Assembly: GCA_016873715.1 (NCBI GenBank) | Contig: VGWF01000040.1 | Coordinates: 1-35,652, forward strand | From: Lentisphaerota bacterium | Lineage (GTDB): Bacteria; Verrucomicrobiota; Kiritimatiellia; PWTM01 | Length of the DNA: 35,652 bases | Reading direction: 5' to 3' | Shown here: piece by piece, positions 7,956 to 16,303 of the stretch | How positions within the stretch are numbered: position 1 is the first letter of the stretch | Layout: each line of letters begins with the position of its first letter | Program-made: the position numbers and the translations under genes | Notes under the pieces: generated by a model | Told to the model about the DNA's origin: nothing | Database searches by the model: none | Seen by the model: the letters and a program-made list of their open reading frames with translations, nothing else

Positions 7956-10337
7956 ATGAAGATGGCCGCGCCGCTCGCCCTGGCACTGTCCTGCTGCACG
8001 TCCGTGTTCGTCCATCCGCCGCCGGCCTCCGCCGGACCGGCGGGGGAGGGGCCGCTGGTCGATGTCCCCATGACGGGGCTGAAGCTCGATGGCTTCTGGA
8101 GGCAGCAGGTCAAGCTGCTGACGGAGAAGTGGATCCCCCACTGCGTCCGACAGATGGAGGCGGGCGGCGAGGGGCAGGAGCTTCTGAACCTGATCGCGAC
8201 CGGCCGGGCGCTGCGCGGCGAGGAGCCGGGGCCCTACCGCGGGGCGCCCTGGAGCGACGCCTACATCTACAACACGATCGAGGCGATCAGCCTGGCCCTG
8301 GAGGTGTCCCCCGACGGCGATGCCGGGCTGGCCGCGGCGCAGGCGGCCCTTCGGGCGAAGGTGGAGGAGTGGATCCCCATCATTCTCGCGGCGCAGCAGG
8401 CGGACGGCTACATCCACTCGTTCCACGTGCTGAAGAAGAGGCCGCGGTTCACCGCCATCGGCGACCACGAATTCTACGTGATGGGCTACCTCCTGGAAAC
8501 GGGCATCGCGCACCACCGGATGACCGGCGGGAAGGACCGGCGCCTCTACGACGCGGCGCGCCGGTGCGCGGACCTCCTGTGCGAGACCTTCGGGCCCGCG
8601 CCGAAGCGCACCTGGAAGAACGGACATCCCGGGCTGGAGTACGCGCTGTGCCGCCTCGGCGAGTACGTGGACGGCGTCGAGGGCGCCGGACGCGGCGCCC
8701 GGTATGTCGCGCTCGCGCGCCACTTCCTCGACCACCAGCACACGATCGAGCCAAACCCCTACAACCAGTCGGACCGGCCCGCCGTCGAGATGTCCGATGC
8801 CGCCGGGCATGCCGTGCGCGCCACCTACTTCTACACGGCCATGACGGACATCGCCCTCCTGCAGAACGACGCCGCCTACCGCGCCGCCGCCGGCCGCCTG
8901 TGGGCCAGCGCCATCGACCGCAAGCACTACCTCACCGGAGGCGTGGGCGCCTCGCACAAGGGCGAGGCCTTCGCGGGCGACCACGAGCTTCCCAACCACG
9001 GATACTGCGAATCGTGCGCGGGCTGCGGGCTGAGCTTCTGGGCCGACCGCATGCACCGGCTTCACGCCGACGCCGCCTTCCGCGACGTCCAGGAGCGGGT
9101 GCTCTACAACAACCTGCTCGGCTCCATCGAGCGGACCGGCACCAACTTCTACTATCAGAATCCCCTGGCCTCCAAGCTGCCCCGCTACGCCTGGCACGGC
9201 TGCCCCTGCTGCGTCGGGAACATCCCGCGGGCCCTGATCGCGATCAAGGACCAGACCTACTCCGTCAACGCCGCGCGCGACACGCTGTACGTCAACCACT
9301 ACGTCGCCGGCGAGGGCGACGCGGGCCCGGTCGGCGGCGCGCCGCTCCGCATCGCGCAGTCAACCCGCTACCCGTGGGAGGGCGCGGTCGATCTCCGGCT
9401 GAATCCCGGCGCGCCGGCCGCCTTCACGCTGGCGCTGCGCATCCCGAACCGCACGGAGAGCAGGCTCTACCGGGCCGAGCCGGACCCGGGCCCCCGCTTC
9501 GCCCTGACGATCAACGGCGAAGCCCATCCGGCCGGGGTGCGGAACGGCTACGCGCTCGTGCGGCGGACCTGGAAGGCGGGCGACCGCGCGACGCTGGAAC
9601 TGCCGATGGACCCCCAGCGCGTGCGCTGCGACGAGCGGGTCGAGGCCAACCGCGGGCGCGTCGCGGTGCAGCGCGGCCCCGTCGTCTACAGCTTCGAGGA
9701 CGTCGACAACCGGAAGCCCGTGCGGTCGTCCGTTCTGGACAGGAGCGCGGGGCTGACGACGGTCTGGCGGGGCGACCTGCTGGGCGGCGTGATGGTCCTG
9801 GAGACCGGCGGCCTGACGGGCGTTCCCAACTACGCACGCCTGAACCGCGGCGGCGCGTCGCAGGTGTGGATGATCGAGGACCGGGAGAAGGCGGGCGTCG
9901 TGGACACACCCGCGACCCTGGCGGACCTGACGGTCTCCTTCGCCCGTCCGAACATGGACCCCTCATCCGCCAACGACGGCTGCGCCCCGGGCGAGGCCAA
10001 GGACCACGCGGACGGGCATTTCGACTTCTGGCCCCACCTGGGCACGGCGGAGTGGCTGCAGTACGACTTCGAACAGCCGACGCAGGTCCGGTCCTGCACG
10101 GTCTGGTGGTTCGACGACACCGGCCGCGGCGCCTGCCGCATCCCGGCCTCGTGGCGGCTGATGTACCGGACCGACGCCGGCGCGTGGGAGCCGGTCCGGG
10201 GCGCGAGCGGGTATCCCGTCGCCAAGGACAAGCCCTCCGATCTCTCGTTCGACGCCGTCACGACCCGGGCCCTGCGCCTCGAGGTCCAGCTCCAGAAGGG
10301 CGTCTCCGCCGGCGTGCACGAATGGTCGGTGCGGTGA
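7956..10337 (+). CDS. Secreted GH127 beta-L-arabinofuranosidase-like enzyme
   Basis: A 793-residue protein with a signal peptide (residues 1-26, containing CC at 12-13 that does not make a clear lipobox). Residues about 35-440 form the alpha/alpha-barrel of DUF1680/GH127. In the characterised Bifidobacterium enzyme a Zn ion is held by one Glu and three Cys, one of which is the nucleophile; here these map to E352 and C354 (YCESC) and C418-C419 (GCPCCVGN). C418 is the likely nucleophile. Beta domains follow, and the last 115 residues resemble an F5/8 type C or CBM32 sugar-binding domain ending in VHEWSVR. The expected role is release of beta-L-arabinofuranose from plant glycans. GAAGGAGA stands 8 nt before the ATG. 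It converges on the minus-strand gene with only 5 bp between. Confidence 0.88.
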   Translation: MKMAAPLALALSCCTSVFVHPPPASAGPAGEGPLVDVPMTGLKLDGFWRQQVKLLTEKWIPHCVRQMEAGGEGQELLNLIATGRALRGEEPGPYRGAPWSDAYIYNTIEAISLALEVSPDGDAGLAAAQAALRAKVEEWIPIILAAQQADGYIHSFHVLKKRPRFTAIGDHEFYVMGYLLETGIAHHRMTGGKDRRLYDAARRCADLLCETFGPAPKRTWKNGHPGLEYALCRLGEYVDGVEGAGRGARYVALARHFLDHQHTIEPNPYNQSDRPAVEMSDAAGHAVRATYFYTAMTDIALLQNDAAYRAAAGRLWASAIDRKHYLTGGVGASHKGEAFAGDHELPNHGYCESCAGCGLSFWADRMHRLHADAAFRDVQERVLYNNLLGSIERTGTNFYYQNPLASKLPRYAWHGCPCCVGNIPRALIAIKDQTYSVNAARDTLYVNHYVAGEGDAGPVGGAPLRIAQSTRYPWEGAVDLRLNPGAPAAFTLALRIPNRTESRLYRAEPDPGPRFALTINGEAHPAGVRNGYALVRRTWKAGDRATLELPMDPQRVRCDERVEANRGRVAVQRGPVVYSFEDVDNRKPVRSSVLDRSAGLTTVWRGDLLGGVMVLETGGLTGVPNYARLNRGGASQVWMIEDREKAGVVDTPATLADLTVSFARPNMDPSSANDGCAPGEAKDHADGHFDFWPHLGTAEWLQYDFEQPTQVRSCTVWWFDDTGRGACRIPASWRLMYRTDAGAWEPVRGASGYPVAKDKPSDLSFDAVTTRALRLEVQLQKGVSAGVHEWSVR

Positions 10338-10342
10338 GGGCG

Positions 10343-12445
10343 TCAATGCGGCGGCGCAACGCGTGAGTTCGTGATGCGGGCGGACGGCGCGGCGCCGAGG
10401 TCCGCTTCGACCCGGTTGCCGCCGAGGCGCACGCCCATGCGCGGGCCGTCGACTTCAAGCCCGCGGGCCAAAGCCGCTGCGACGGCCGCCGTTTCGTCGG
10501 CCGTGCGGCCGGGGAGCACGATCAGCCCGCGTCCGGCGATGGCCGCGTCGGCGGCGTGCGGTCCCGGCGGCGGCGGGGCGAGGTGGAGGATCTGCTCGCG
10601 ACGGCCGCGGGAGGGCTTGTCGTTGGGTTGGTAGCGCCAGCCGCCGGTGCCGAGCGCGACGAAGCCCCATCGGTCGTCGATGCAGACCCACTGCGAAGGG
10701 ATGTCGAACGGCTTCGCGGGCTGCCGGCCGTCGATCTCCCGTCCGCCGCCCTCCCAGCGCAGCCGCCGCGGGCCGGCCTGGTGCGGCCATTCCGGCTCGT
10801 TGAGCACGCCGATGGCGCCGGTCTCGACCGTCACGTTGGTCAGGGCGCGCTCCGCGGTGAGCCGCTCCAGGTAGACCGCGCTTCCGTCGGGCAGCGACGC
10901 CATCGCGACCGCCTGCCGCACCGCGCCGCCGGCGCGCCCGAGGACGGCCGCCACCGTGAAGGCGTTGGTCCCCGCCCAGGGCGACGTGGACTCGATCCGG
11001 TCGCGCGCGGCCTTGCCGTCGATCCCCGCAACCGCGACCCGTCCGACGAACCCCTGCTCGTACGGGCTCCCCAGGAGATCGTCCGCGAACGGAATCGCCA
11101 GACCCATCGCGCGCGTCCCCCACGCGAACGAATTCCATCCCTGAGCGGTGCGGTGGGCGATGAACTTCCCCGCGTCGAACCGCCGCAGCCCGGCGAGCCG
11201 CCGCTGCACGGCGGAGGCGGAGGCGGGCGCGGCCCCGTCGCCCCACCAGGCGTGGAAGAGGAAGGCGTTGGCGTAGCACGCGACATACATGCCCGGCAGC
11301 GAAGGGAAGAAGTACTCCTGCGGCAGAAGCGTCCGCCCCGTGCGCGCCTGCATCCGGCGGAGCGTGTCGAGCGAGGCCCGCTCGAAGTACGCCGCCTCGG
11401 CGTCGCCGTGCAGGACGTTCATGATCGCATGCACCATCGGCGTGAGCCGGTGGAGCTCCCAGTCCTGCCCGTCCGGGAAATGCATGCGCCCGTCGGGATG
11501 CGAGAAGAACTTGAGCAGGTCGTAGACCGGCTTCGTGTTGAAATCGAGCGCCTCCGGCGCCGGGCGGCCGGTCCAGCGGTAGGCGAGGTGCGCCATCTGG
11601 TTGAGCGTGATCGTGCCCATGTAGGACGGGTGCACGCGGTCGTGGTTCTCCATCGTGTAGTCGGGATGCACGTTCGCGCCGAGCTTCCAGTCGCGCAGCG
11701 GGCGGCCGTCAACGACCCGGTCGGACGCCGCATCCGCCGCGGTCAGGAACGAAGAGAGATGCCACCGCACCCCCGCCTCGTGACGCGCCGCCGCGCGCGG
11801 GTGGTCCGGGAACATGCACGCGGCCAGCGAGACGACGCTCGCGTTCCACGCGTTCTCCTCGGCCTTCGTGTCGCGCAGGATCTGGAACGGCGGCGGGGCG
11901 TCTAGGAAACGGTCGGCCTCGTGCCCGACCATCGCCTCCACCTGCGCGCGGAGGTCCGCGTCGAGCCGGTCCCAGACGATCCACGCCGCCATCCCCGCGT
12001 ACTGCGCCCACAGGGCCGACTGCCACTGGTTCTTCCATTTCTTCCCGTCGCTGGCCGTCAGCGGCCCGGTATCGTGCGTGGCCGCGACAAAGCGCAGCAG
12101 CGCGACGAGGTCCGCCAGTGCGGCCTCGCGCTCCGCGGCGTCGGGCGACCAGCGCGCCACGGTTGCGAAGCCGGACATCGGCTGCGCGTTGGGCCGGATG
12201 CCGTGCTCGGTATGGCGGCCGTCGGTGACCAGCTTCGCGCGCGGGTCCTTGTCCCACGGCTTCAGGTCGGCGCGGAACGCCGCCACCTCCCGCCGCAGCA
12301 GGTCCATCCACGCCCGCGCCATCTCCCCGCCCGCCTGCGGCGGCTCCGGCACCGGCGGGACCGTCCCGCCGCGCACCGATCCCGCTGCACACGCCAGCCC
12401 CGTCACGAGCCATCCGATGGAACGCCAATTCATATCAGCTTTCAT
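10343..12445 (-). CDS. Secreted protein of unknown family, probably an alpha-helical barrel enzyme
   Basis: A 700-residue protein I do not recognise with certainty. It starts with a signal peptide (MNWRSIGWLVTGLACAAGS). Residues about 60-480 are helical and rich in Trp/Tyr/His, in the way of alpha/alpha-toroid glycosidases and polysaccharide lyases; ENHDRVHPSYMG and FHAWWGDG are prominent. The last 220 residues are beta-rich (AVYLERLTAE, WEGGGREIDG), as in heparinase-like lyases. Together with its glycosidase neighbours this suggests a polysaccharide lyase or glycosidase, but that is inference. Starts are ATG 12445 or ATG 12433; neither has a good ribosome site, and the tandem repeat begins at the base next to ATG 12445, so the repeat may have replaced the original leader. 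The frame reading through the repeat to 12769 is not considered coding. Confidence 0.7.
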   Translation of the reverse strand: MKADMNWRSIGWLVTGLACAAGSVRGGTVPPVPEPPQAGGEMARAWMDLLRREVAAFRADLKPWDKDPRAKLVTDGRHTEHGIRPNAQPMSGFATVARWSPDAAEREAALADLVALLRFVAATHDTGPLTASDGKKWKNQWQSALWAQYAGMAAWIVWDRLDADLRAQVEAMVGHEADRFLDAPPPFQILRDTKAEENAWNASVVSLAACMFPDHPRAAARHEAGVRWHLSSFLTAADAASDRVVDGRPLRDWKLGANVHPDYTMENHDRVHPSYMGTITLNQMAHLAYRWTGRPAPEALDFNTKPVYDLLKFFSHPDGRMHFPDGQDWELHRLTPMVHAIMNVLHGDAEAAYFERASLDTLRRMQARTGRTLLPQEYFFPSLPGMYVACYANAFLFHAWWGDGAAPASASAVQRRLAGLRRFDAGKFIAHRTAQGWNSFAWGTRAMGLAIPFADDLLGSPYEQGFVGRVAVAGIDGKAARDRIESTSPWAGTNAFTVAAVLGRAGGAVRQAVAMASLPDGSAVYLERLTAERALTNVTVETGAIGVLNEPEWPHQAGPRRLRWEGGGREIDGRQPAKPFDIPSQWVCIDDRWGFVALGTGGWRYQPNDKPSRGRREQILHLAPPPPGPHAADAAIAGRGLIVLPGRTADETAAVAAALARGLEVDGPRMGVRLGGNRVEADLGAAPSARITNSRVAPPH

Positions 12446-12850
12446 GAGGGGCGAGGGGCGAGGGGCGGAGGGGCGAGGGAAGACGGAGGCAAGTGGCGAG
12501 TGTCTGAGTGTCGAGCGTCCGTCCTCCACTGCCACACAGCCATACCGCCACACGGGGCCGAGGGGCGAGGGTCGAGGGGCGAGGGAAGACGGAGGCAAGT
12601 GGCGAGTGTCGAGTGTCGGGAATCTCTCCGTCCTCCACGGCCACACGGCCATACTGCCACACGGGGCCGAGGGGCGGGGGTCGAGGGGCGAGGGGAAGGA
12701 CGTGGCAAGTGGCGAGTGTCGAGTGGCGAGTGGCGGGGATCTCTCCGACCTCCACTGCCACACGGCCACACCGCCACACGGTGTCGTGGGTCGGGGGTCG
12801 AGGGGCGAGGGAAGGCAGTGGCAAGTGGCGAGTGTCGAGTGTCGAGCCGA
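12446..12850. repeat. Imperfect tandem repeat, three full units of 109-117 bp and a partial fourth
   Basis: Units run 12446-12559, 12560-12668, 12669-12785 and a partial from 12786 to about 12850. Each contains runs of GAGGGGCGAGGG, then GGCAAGTGGCGAGTGTCGAG, then CTCCGTCCTCCAC and GCCACACGGCCATACC. Inside each unit are shorter degenerate 7-8 bp steps (GTGTCGA, GAGGGGC). All frames are nearly free of stops, which yields long false open frames on both strands. The remaining 12851-12925 has degenerate TTGGCTG/TTGGATG steps and no gene. The block separates two minus-strand secreted enzymes. Confidence 0.9.
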
Positions 12851-12925
12851 GAGCGGAGAGCTGAGTGGAGTTTGACATTGGCTGCCGGGTGTTGGCTGTT
12901 GGATGTTGAGTCCGGCCTCCGGCGT

Positions 12926-15064
12926 TCATGGCGCCGCTTCGATCAGCACCATCGTCGCAGCCGGCGTGCCGAGCGTGAGGGTGAAGGCGCCGGACGCGGC
13001 GGCGACGGGGATTGCGGCATCGGTCGGCGCGCCGGCGGTGGTGAGGGCGCGGGCTCGGAGCGATATCGCGGCGAGGCCGCGCAGCGTGACGGTTCCGGTG
13101 ACCGGCTCGATGAGCACGGGGCCGCGGCCCCAGCCGGGGATCGCACGGCGCTTCTCGTCCCACTGCATGTCCGTGTTGCCGCACCAACCGGTGGCGGCCA
13201 GCAGCAGCCGCGACGACTGCGCGACCGGCTTGCCGTCGAGCGGCACGAGCATCAGCGAGCAGAAGTCGTTCCTCACGTCGGCGGCGAGGTGCTTGGTCGG
13301 GCGCCCGCCCTCGCGGACGTGGCCGATCAGGGCCTGCGCGCCGGCGGCGTCGACGGTCACGAGTCCCTTCTGCCGGTCGGCGCCGGTCCACGCGAGTTCG
13401 CCGGTGTCGGCGACGATCTCGCCGAGCGGCGCCGCGGACGGGAACGGAGTCGCCGCGCCGCCGTCGAAGCGGAAGCGGGTGGCGTGGACGAGCGGCGTCG
13501 AGCGCTCGAATCCGGGCGTGAAGAAAGGCCGCTCCTTGTTGCGGTCCATCCGCAGCGCGTCGATCATCTGCTCCCGCGTGGTCGACCTCACGACGGTCTG
13601 TTTCGCCGGGGCGATGCCGCCCTGGTGCCACAGCGCGCCGCAGGCCACAAGGTTCGCGATCTTCACGGGATCCGGCGGGATCGTGAAGAAGCCGCGCGGG
13701 GGGATGCCGCCGTCCTTCGACGGCTTGCCGTTGTCCCACGTGAACCAGTAGATGCCGTCCCAGTCGTGGAACATCGCGTAGGCGGTGAGGATCGGGAAGC
13801 CCTCGCAGGCGGTCTCGTGCGGGAACGGGTGGTTGACCTCGGAGATCGTGTAGGCGCGGCCGGCGACGGGCGTGCGCGCGAACTGGGTGACGGTCGAGTC
13901 GAGCGGATCGTTGACCATCGGCGTGTTCTTGCAGGAGGGGATGGCGCCCTTGGTGTCCGGGTGCTGCCAGTAGCCGTGGCCGTCGATCCAGTCGAACATC
14001 GCGTTGGCCTCGATGTGGGCGTAGGCCGCGTAGCCGTCGTTGTGGTCGGACGTGCCGACGACGGGCGCCTTCACGCCGAGTTCGTCCTTCAGCAGCCGCT
14101 TCATGCCGGCGAAGAAGCGGTGCTCGATGTCGATGTAGAACTCCGCCTCGGCGCGGAAGCGCGCGACGGAGGCCTTGCCGAACTCCGGCGGCGCGAGCCG
14201 CGGCACCGGCGCGCCCGCCGCGACGCCGGCCTCGGCGCGGAGGGCGGCGACGGCGTCCGCGGGGCGGTTCTTCGCGAGCCACGCGTTGAAGAGGTCGGTC
14301 AGTTCCTCCGCGTACGACACGGGGATCGGCGACCAGGTGTCGGCCTTTTCAACGTCCTTGCCGACGAGCCGTCCGCCGACCCAGCCCTCGAGGACGGAGT
14401 TCTCGTTCACGATCTCGACGGTGGCGACGCACGGCTCGTGGCGGTACTCGGCGCCGGTGTAGGGGTTCGAGTGCGTCAGGAGCTGCCGCGCGAACTCGTG
14501 CTGCAGCTCGATCAGGCGCGGGTTGAAGTAGGTGCAGGACTTGCCGTAGCCGAGCTTGTCCGCGTCGCGCACGCCGTCGCCGGGCTTGAAGCGGCGGCCG
14601 ACGTTGAGGTTGAGGTTCGCGTAGATGCCGCGCTTCTTGAACTCGGCGACGAGGTGATCGAGCCGGTCGAGCGCCTCGGGGCTGAGCTGCCGCGTGTCGT
14701 TCCGCGCCTTGTCGAACATCACGCTCCAGCCGGAGTCCATGTGGTGGAAGCGGACGCAGTTGACGCCCATCCGCGCGAGCTGGTCGGCGAGGGCGGCGGC
14801 GTCGGCCTTCTCCGGGAAGCAGGCGGGGCCGCAGATGTTGACGCCCCAGATGCGGAAGCGCGAGCCGTCGGGCTTCACGAGGCGGCCGTCCGCGGCGCGG
14901 AGGAACCCGCCCCTGCCGGCCGGCGCGTCGAGATGGCGCTCCAGCCCCGCGGCGGACTGCGCGTGGGTGGACCAGTCCATGGGGAAGGGGATCCGGTCCG
15001 GCGGCGCGGCGGCGGCAGCGAGGGCGAGGCAGGGGGCGATCAGGGCGGTGGTGCGGGCGTTCAT
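12926..15064 (-). CDS. Secreted clan GH-A glycoside hydrolase (GH5-like)
   Basis: A 712-residue protein with a signal peptide (MNARTTALIAPCLALAAAAA). The first barrel strands are recognisable: FRIWGVNICGPACFPE (70-85) and MGVNCVRFHHMD (99-110), the pattern of cellulase-like TIM barrels. VEIVNENS puts the acid/base Glu at 221, preceded by the conserved Asn, and AYTISEVNHPFP puts the nucleophile Glu at 409. A C-terminal beta domain follows from about 560. The spacing between the two Glu residues (188) is larger than in short GH5 enzymes because of an insertion around 225-310. Substrate is not evident. GGAGG stands about 9 nt before ATG 15064, directly next to a leader hairpin (15079-15106). It is transcribed away from the Hdr operon. 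Confidence 0.87.
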   Translation of the reverse strand: MNARTTALIAPCLALAAAAAPPDRIPFPMDWSTHAQSAAGLERHLDAPAGRGGFLRAADGRLVKPDGSRFRIWGVNICGPACFPEKADAAALADQLARMGVNCVRFHHMDSGWSVMFDKARNDTRQLSPEALDRLDHLVAEFKKRGIYANLNLNVGRRFKPGDGVRDADKLGYGKSCTYFNPRLIELQHEFARQLLTHSNPYTGAEYRHEPCVATVEIVNENSVLEGWVGGRLVGKDVEKADTWSPIPVSYAEELTDLFNAWLAKNRPADAVAALRAEAGVAAGAPVPRLAPPEFGKASVARFRAEAEFYIDIEHRFFAGMKRLLKDELGVKAPVVGTSDHNDGYAAYAHIEANAMFDWIDGHGYWQHPDTKGAIPSCKNTPMVNDPLDSTVTQFARTPVAGRAYTISEVNHPFPHETACEGFPILTAYAMFHDWDGIYWFTWDNGKPSKDGGIPPRGFFTIPPDPVKIANLVACGALWHQGGIAPAKQTVVRSTTREQMIDALRMDRNKERPFFTPGFERSTPLVHATRFRFDGGAATPFPSAAPLGEIVADTGELAWTGADRQKGLVTVDAAGAQALIGHVREGGRPTKHLAADVRNDFCSLMLVPLDGKPVAQSSRLLLAATGWCGNTDMQWDEKRRAIPGWGRGPVLIEPVTGTVTLRGLAAISLRARALTTAGAPTDAAIPVAAASGAFTLTLGTPAATMVLIEAAP

Positions 15065-15078
15065 CGCGGTCGTCCTCC

Positions 15079-15106
15079 GGATCCCGGCGCGGCCGGGCCG
15101 GGATCC
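15079..15106 (-). promoter_or_regulatory. Leader hairpin adjacent to the ribosome site of the GH-A gene
   Basis: Exact 10-bp arms GGATCCCGGC (15079-15088) and GCCGGGATCC (15097-15106) enclose an 8-nt loop. In the minus-strand transcript the arm is followed at once by GGAGG. It may sit at the very 5' end of the mRNA if the hexamers at 15112-15140 are the promoter. It could be a transcript stabiliser, a translation control element or an operator. Confidence 0.55.
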
Positions 15107-15111
15107 GGGCC

Positions 15112-15140
15112 AGACTACGGAGGCGGGCGGGGGACCGCAA
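15112..15140 (-). promoter_or_regulatory. Weak candidate promoter of the GH-A gene
   Basis: On the minus strand TTGCGG (15140-15135), a 17-bp spacer, then TAGTCT (15117-15112). The -10 match is poor, so this is a suggestion only. Confidence 0.25.
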
Positions 15141-15287
15141 GCCCGGGGCCGGGAACCCTGCGGAGTTGCGGAGGCCCGGGCGGGTTGCCGGTGGCGTCTC
15201 TGCAATCCCCCCCGGCCCTCCCGACCCGCCGCGGACCGTCATGGCGACGCACGGAACCGGAACGCGGAGGATTTTCCCAGAAAGGCG

Positions 15288-15317
15288 TTGACGGTCGCGT
15301 CTTCGGTTTCGTACTTT
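15288..15317 (+). promoter_or_regulatory. Candidate promoter of the arsR-Hdr operon
   Basis: TTGACG (15288-15293), an 18-bp spacer, TACTTT (15312-15317). The predicted transcription start is about 15324-15325, the A of the ArsR start codon, so the first transcript would be leaderless. The candidate operator overlaps the -10 and the start. Confidence 0.5.
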
Positions 15318-15339
15318 CGTACTCATGCGAATACGAAAC
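15306..15339. promoter_or_regulatory. Candidate operator over the -10 box and start codon of the ArsR gene
   Basis: GTTTCGTA (15306-15313) and its exact reverse complement TACGAAAC (15332-15339) are 18 bp apart. TTTCGTAC also occurs as a direct repeat (15307-15314 and 15316-15323). A site of this shape over the core promoter is what an autorepressing ArsR-type dimer would use. Binding is inferred, not shown. Confidence 0.55.
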
Positions 15340-15675
15340 TTCGAGATCTTCGAGCAGCAGGCGAAGCTCTGCGCGATGATGGCCAGCGCGAAGCGGCTGG
15401 CGATCGTCGAGATCCTGAAGCGGGGCGAGGCGAGCGTCGGCGACATCGCGGCGGCGCTGGGCTGCACAATCAGCACGGCGAGCCAGCACCTTCGGCTGAT
15501 GCGCGACAAGCAGGTCGTCGTCGCGCGCAAGGACGCGCAGACCGTCTTCTACCGCCTCCGCAATCCCAAGGTCGTCCAGTGCTGCCACATGGTCCGCGAG
15601 CTTCTGCTGGAGAGCTTCGCGGCCGGCAGCAGGCTGGCGAAGGGCTTCGACCCCGACCGCCTGATCGAGGACTAG
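15325..15675 (+). CDS. ArsR-family transcriptional regulator of the sulfur/Hdr operon
   Basis: A 116-residue winged-helix protein. Residues 20-80 match ArsR: ASAKRLAIVEILKRGEASVGDIAAAL, then the recognition helix ISTASQHLRLMRDKQVV and the wing ARKDAQTVFYRL. Cysteines are C16, C47, C86 and C87. ArsR proteins that sense sulfane sulfur (SqrR, BigR, sHdrR) use a cysteine pair, but the positions here do not clearly match those, nor the arsenic CVC motif, so the signal is open. The gene is the first of nine in tight order and likely represses its own operon through the palindrome at 15306-15339. ATG 15325 has no Shine-Dalgarno site and lies 7 nt past the -10 box, consistent with a leaderless start. 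Confidence 0.88.
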   Translation: MRIRNFEIFEQQAKLCAMMASAKRLAIVEILKRGEASVGDIAAALGCTISTASQHLRLMRDKQVVVARKDAQTVFYRLRNPKVVQCCHMVRELLLESFAAGSRLAKGFDPDRLIED

Positions 15676-15705
15676 GCCGCAACCAACCAACCCGGGGACC
15701 CCGCC

Positions 15706-16260
15706 ATGAGCGATGCCAACGACACCCGCGACGAACTGATCAAGCAACTCCTCGCCCGCGTGGAGGCGCTGGAGGCGAAGGCGCCGAAGGACGCGCTGAC
15801 CCTGGGCGTCATGAGCGGCGACCTCGACTACACCATCGCCTCCTTCATCATCGCGCTCGGCGCCGCGGCCTACGACATGGAGGTGGACATGTTCTTCACC
15901 TTCTGGGCGACCGCCTCGCTGCGCGATCCGAAGAAGTCCGCGAAGAAGAACCTCCTCGACACGATGTTCGGCATGATGCTGCCGCGCGGCTCGAAGAAGC
16001 TCCCGCTCTCGAAGATGCAGATGATGGGCATGGGGCCGGTCATGATCCGCAACGTCATGAAGTTGCACGGTGCCAAGTCGCTGGAGGAGCTCATGAAGGA
16101 CGCGGCGGACTTCGGCGTCCGCATCCACGTCTGCACGATGTCCATGGACGTCATGGGCATCAAGAAGGAGGAGCTCATCGGCTACCCCCACATGGATTTC
16201 GTGGGCGTGGGCACCTTCGTCGACATGTTCTCGAAGTCGAAGCAGTGCTGGTTCATGTAG
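15706..16260 (+). CDS. DsrE-like (DsrE2-type) sulfur-carrier protein
   Basis: A 184-residue protein of the DsrE/DsrF/DrsE-like superfamily. An N-terminal helix (LIKQLLARVEALEAK) precedes the domain, which begins TLGVMSGDLDYTIASFIIALGAAA. The region FGVRIHVCTMSMDVMGIKKEEL carries the family's conserved cysteine (C143) that can hold a persulfide; C181 in the tail QCWFM is a second candidate. DsrE-type proteins pass sulfane sulfur to or from TusA, whose gene follows 43 bp later. The hydrophobic helix near 44-56 and the methionine-rich stretch 103-118 are typical of the DsrE2 group, some of which associate with the membrane. GGGGA precedes the ATG. Confidence 0.85.
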   Translation: MSDANDTRDELIKQLLARVEALEAKAPKDALTLGVMSGDLDYTIASFIIALGAAAYDMEVDMFFTFWATASLRDPKKSAKKNLLDTMFGMMLPRGSKKLPLSKMQMMGMGPVMIRNVMKLHGAKSLEELMKDAADFGVRIHVCTMSMDVMGIKKEELIGYPHMDFVGVGTFVDMFSKSKQCWFM

Positions 16261-16303
16261 GACGGGTCCGGACCCCCGCGACAACACGGAAGGAGCGACA
16301 GCC

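Noticed and set aside
12435-12875. Proteins encoded by the second tandem repeat on either strand
   Set aside because: All frames are open because the repeat lacks stop codons; products are low-complexity and differ between units only by repeat drift.
12871-12876. TTGACA consensus -35 box
   Set aside because: No acceptable -10 box at 16-18 bp and no plus-strand gene follows; it lies in degenerate TTGGCTG repeats.
15325-15675. Arsenic-resistance repressor
   Set aside because: No CVC-type arsenic site and no arsenic-resistance genes nearby; the operon content points to sulfur or redox control.
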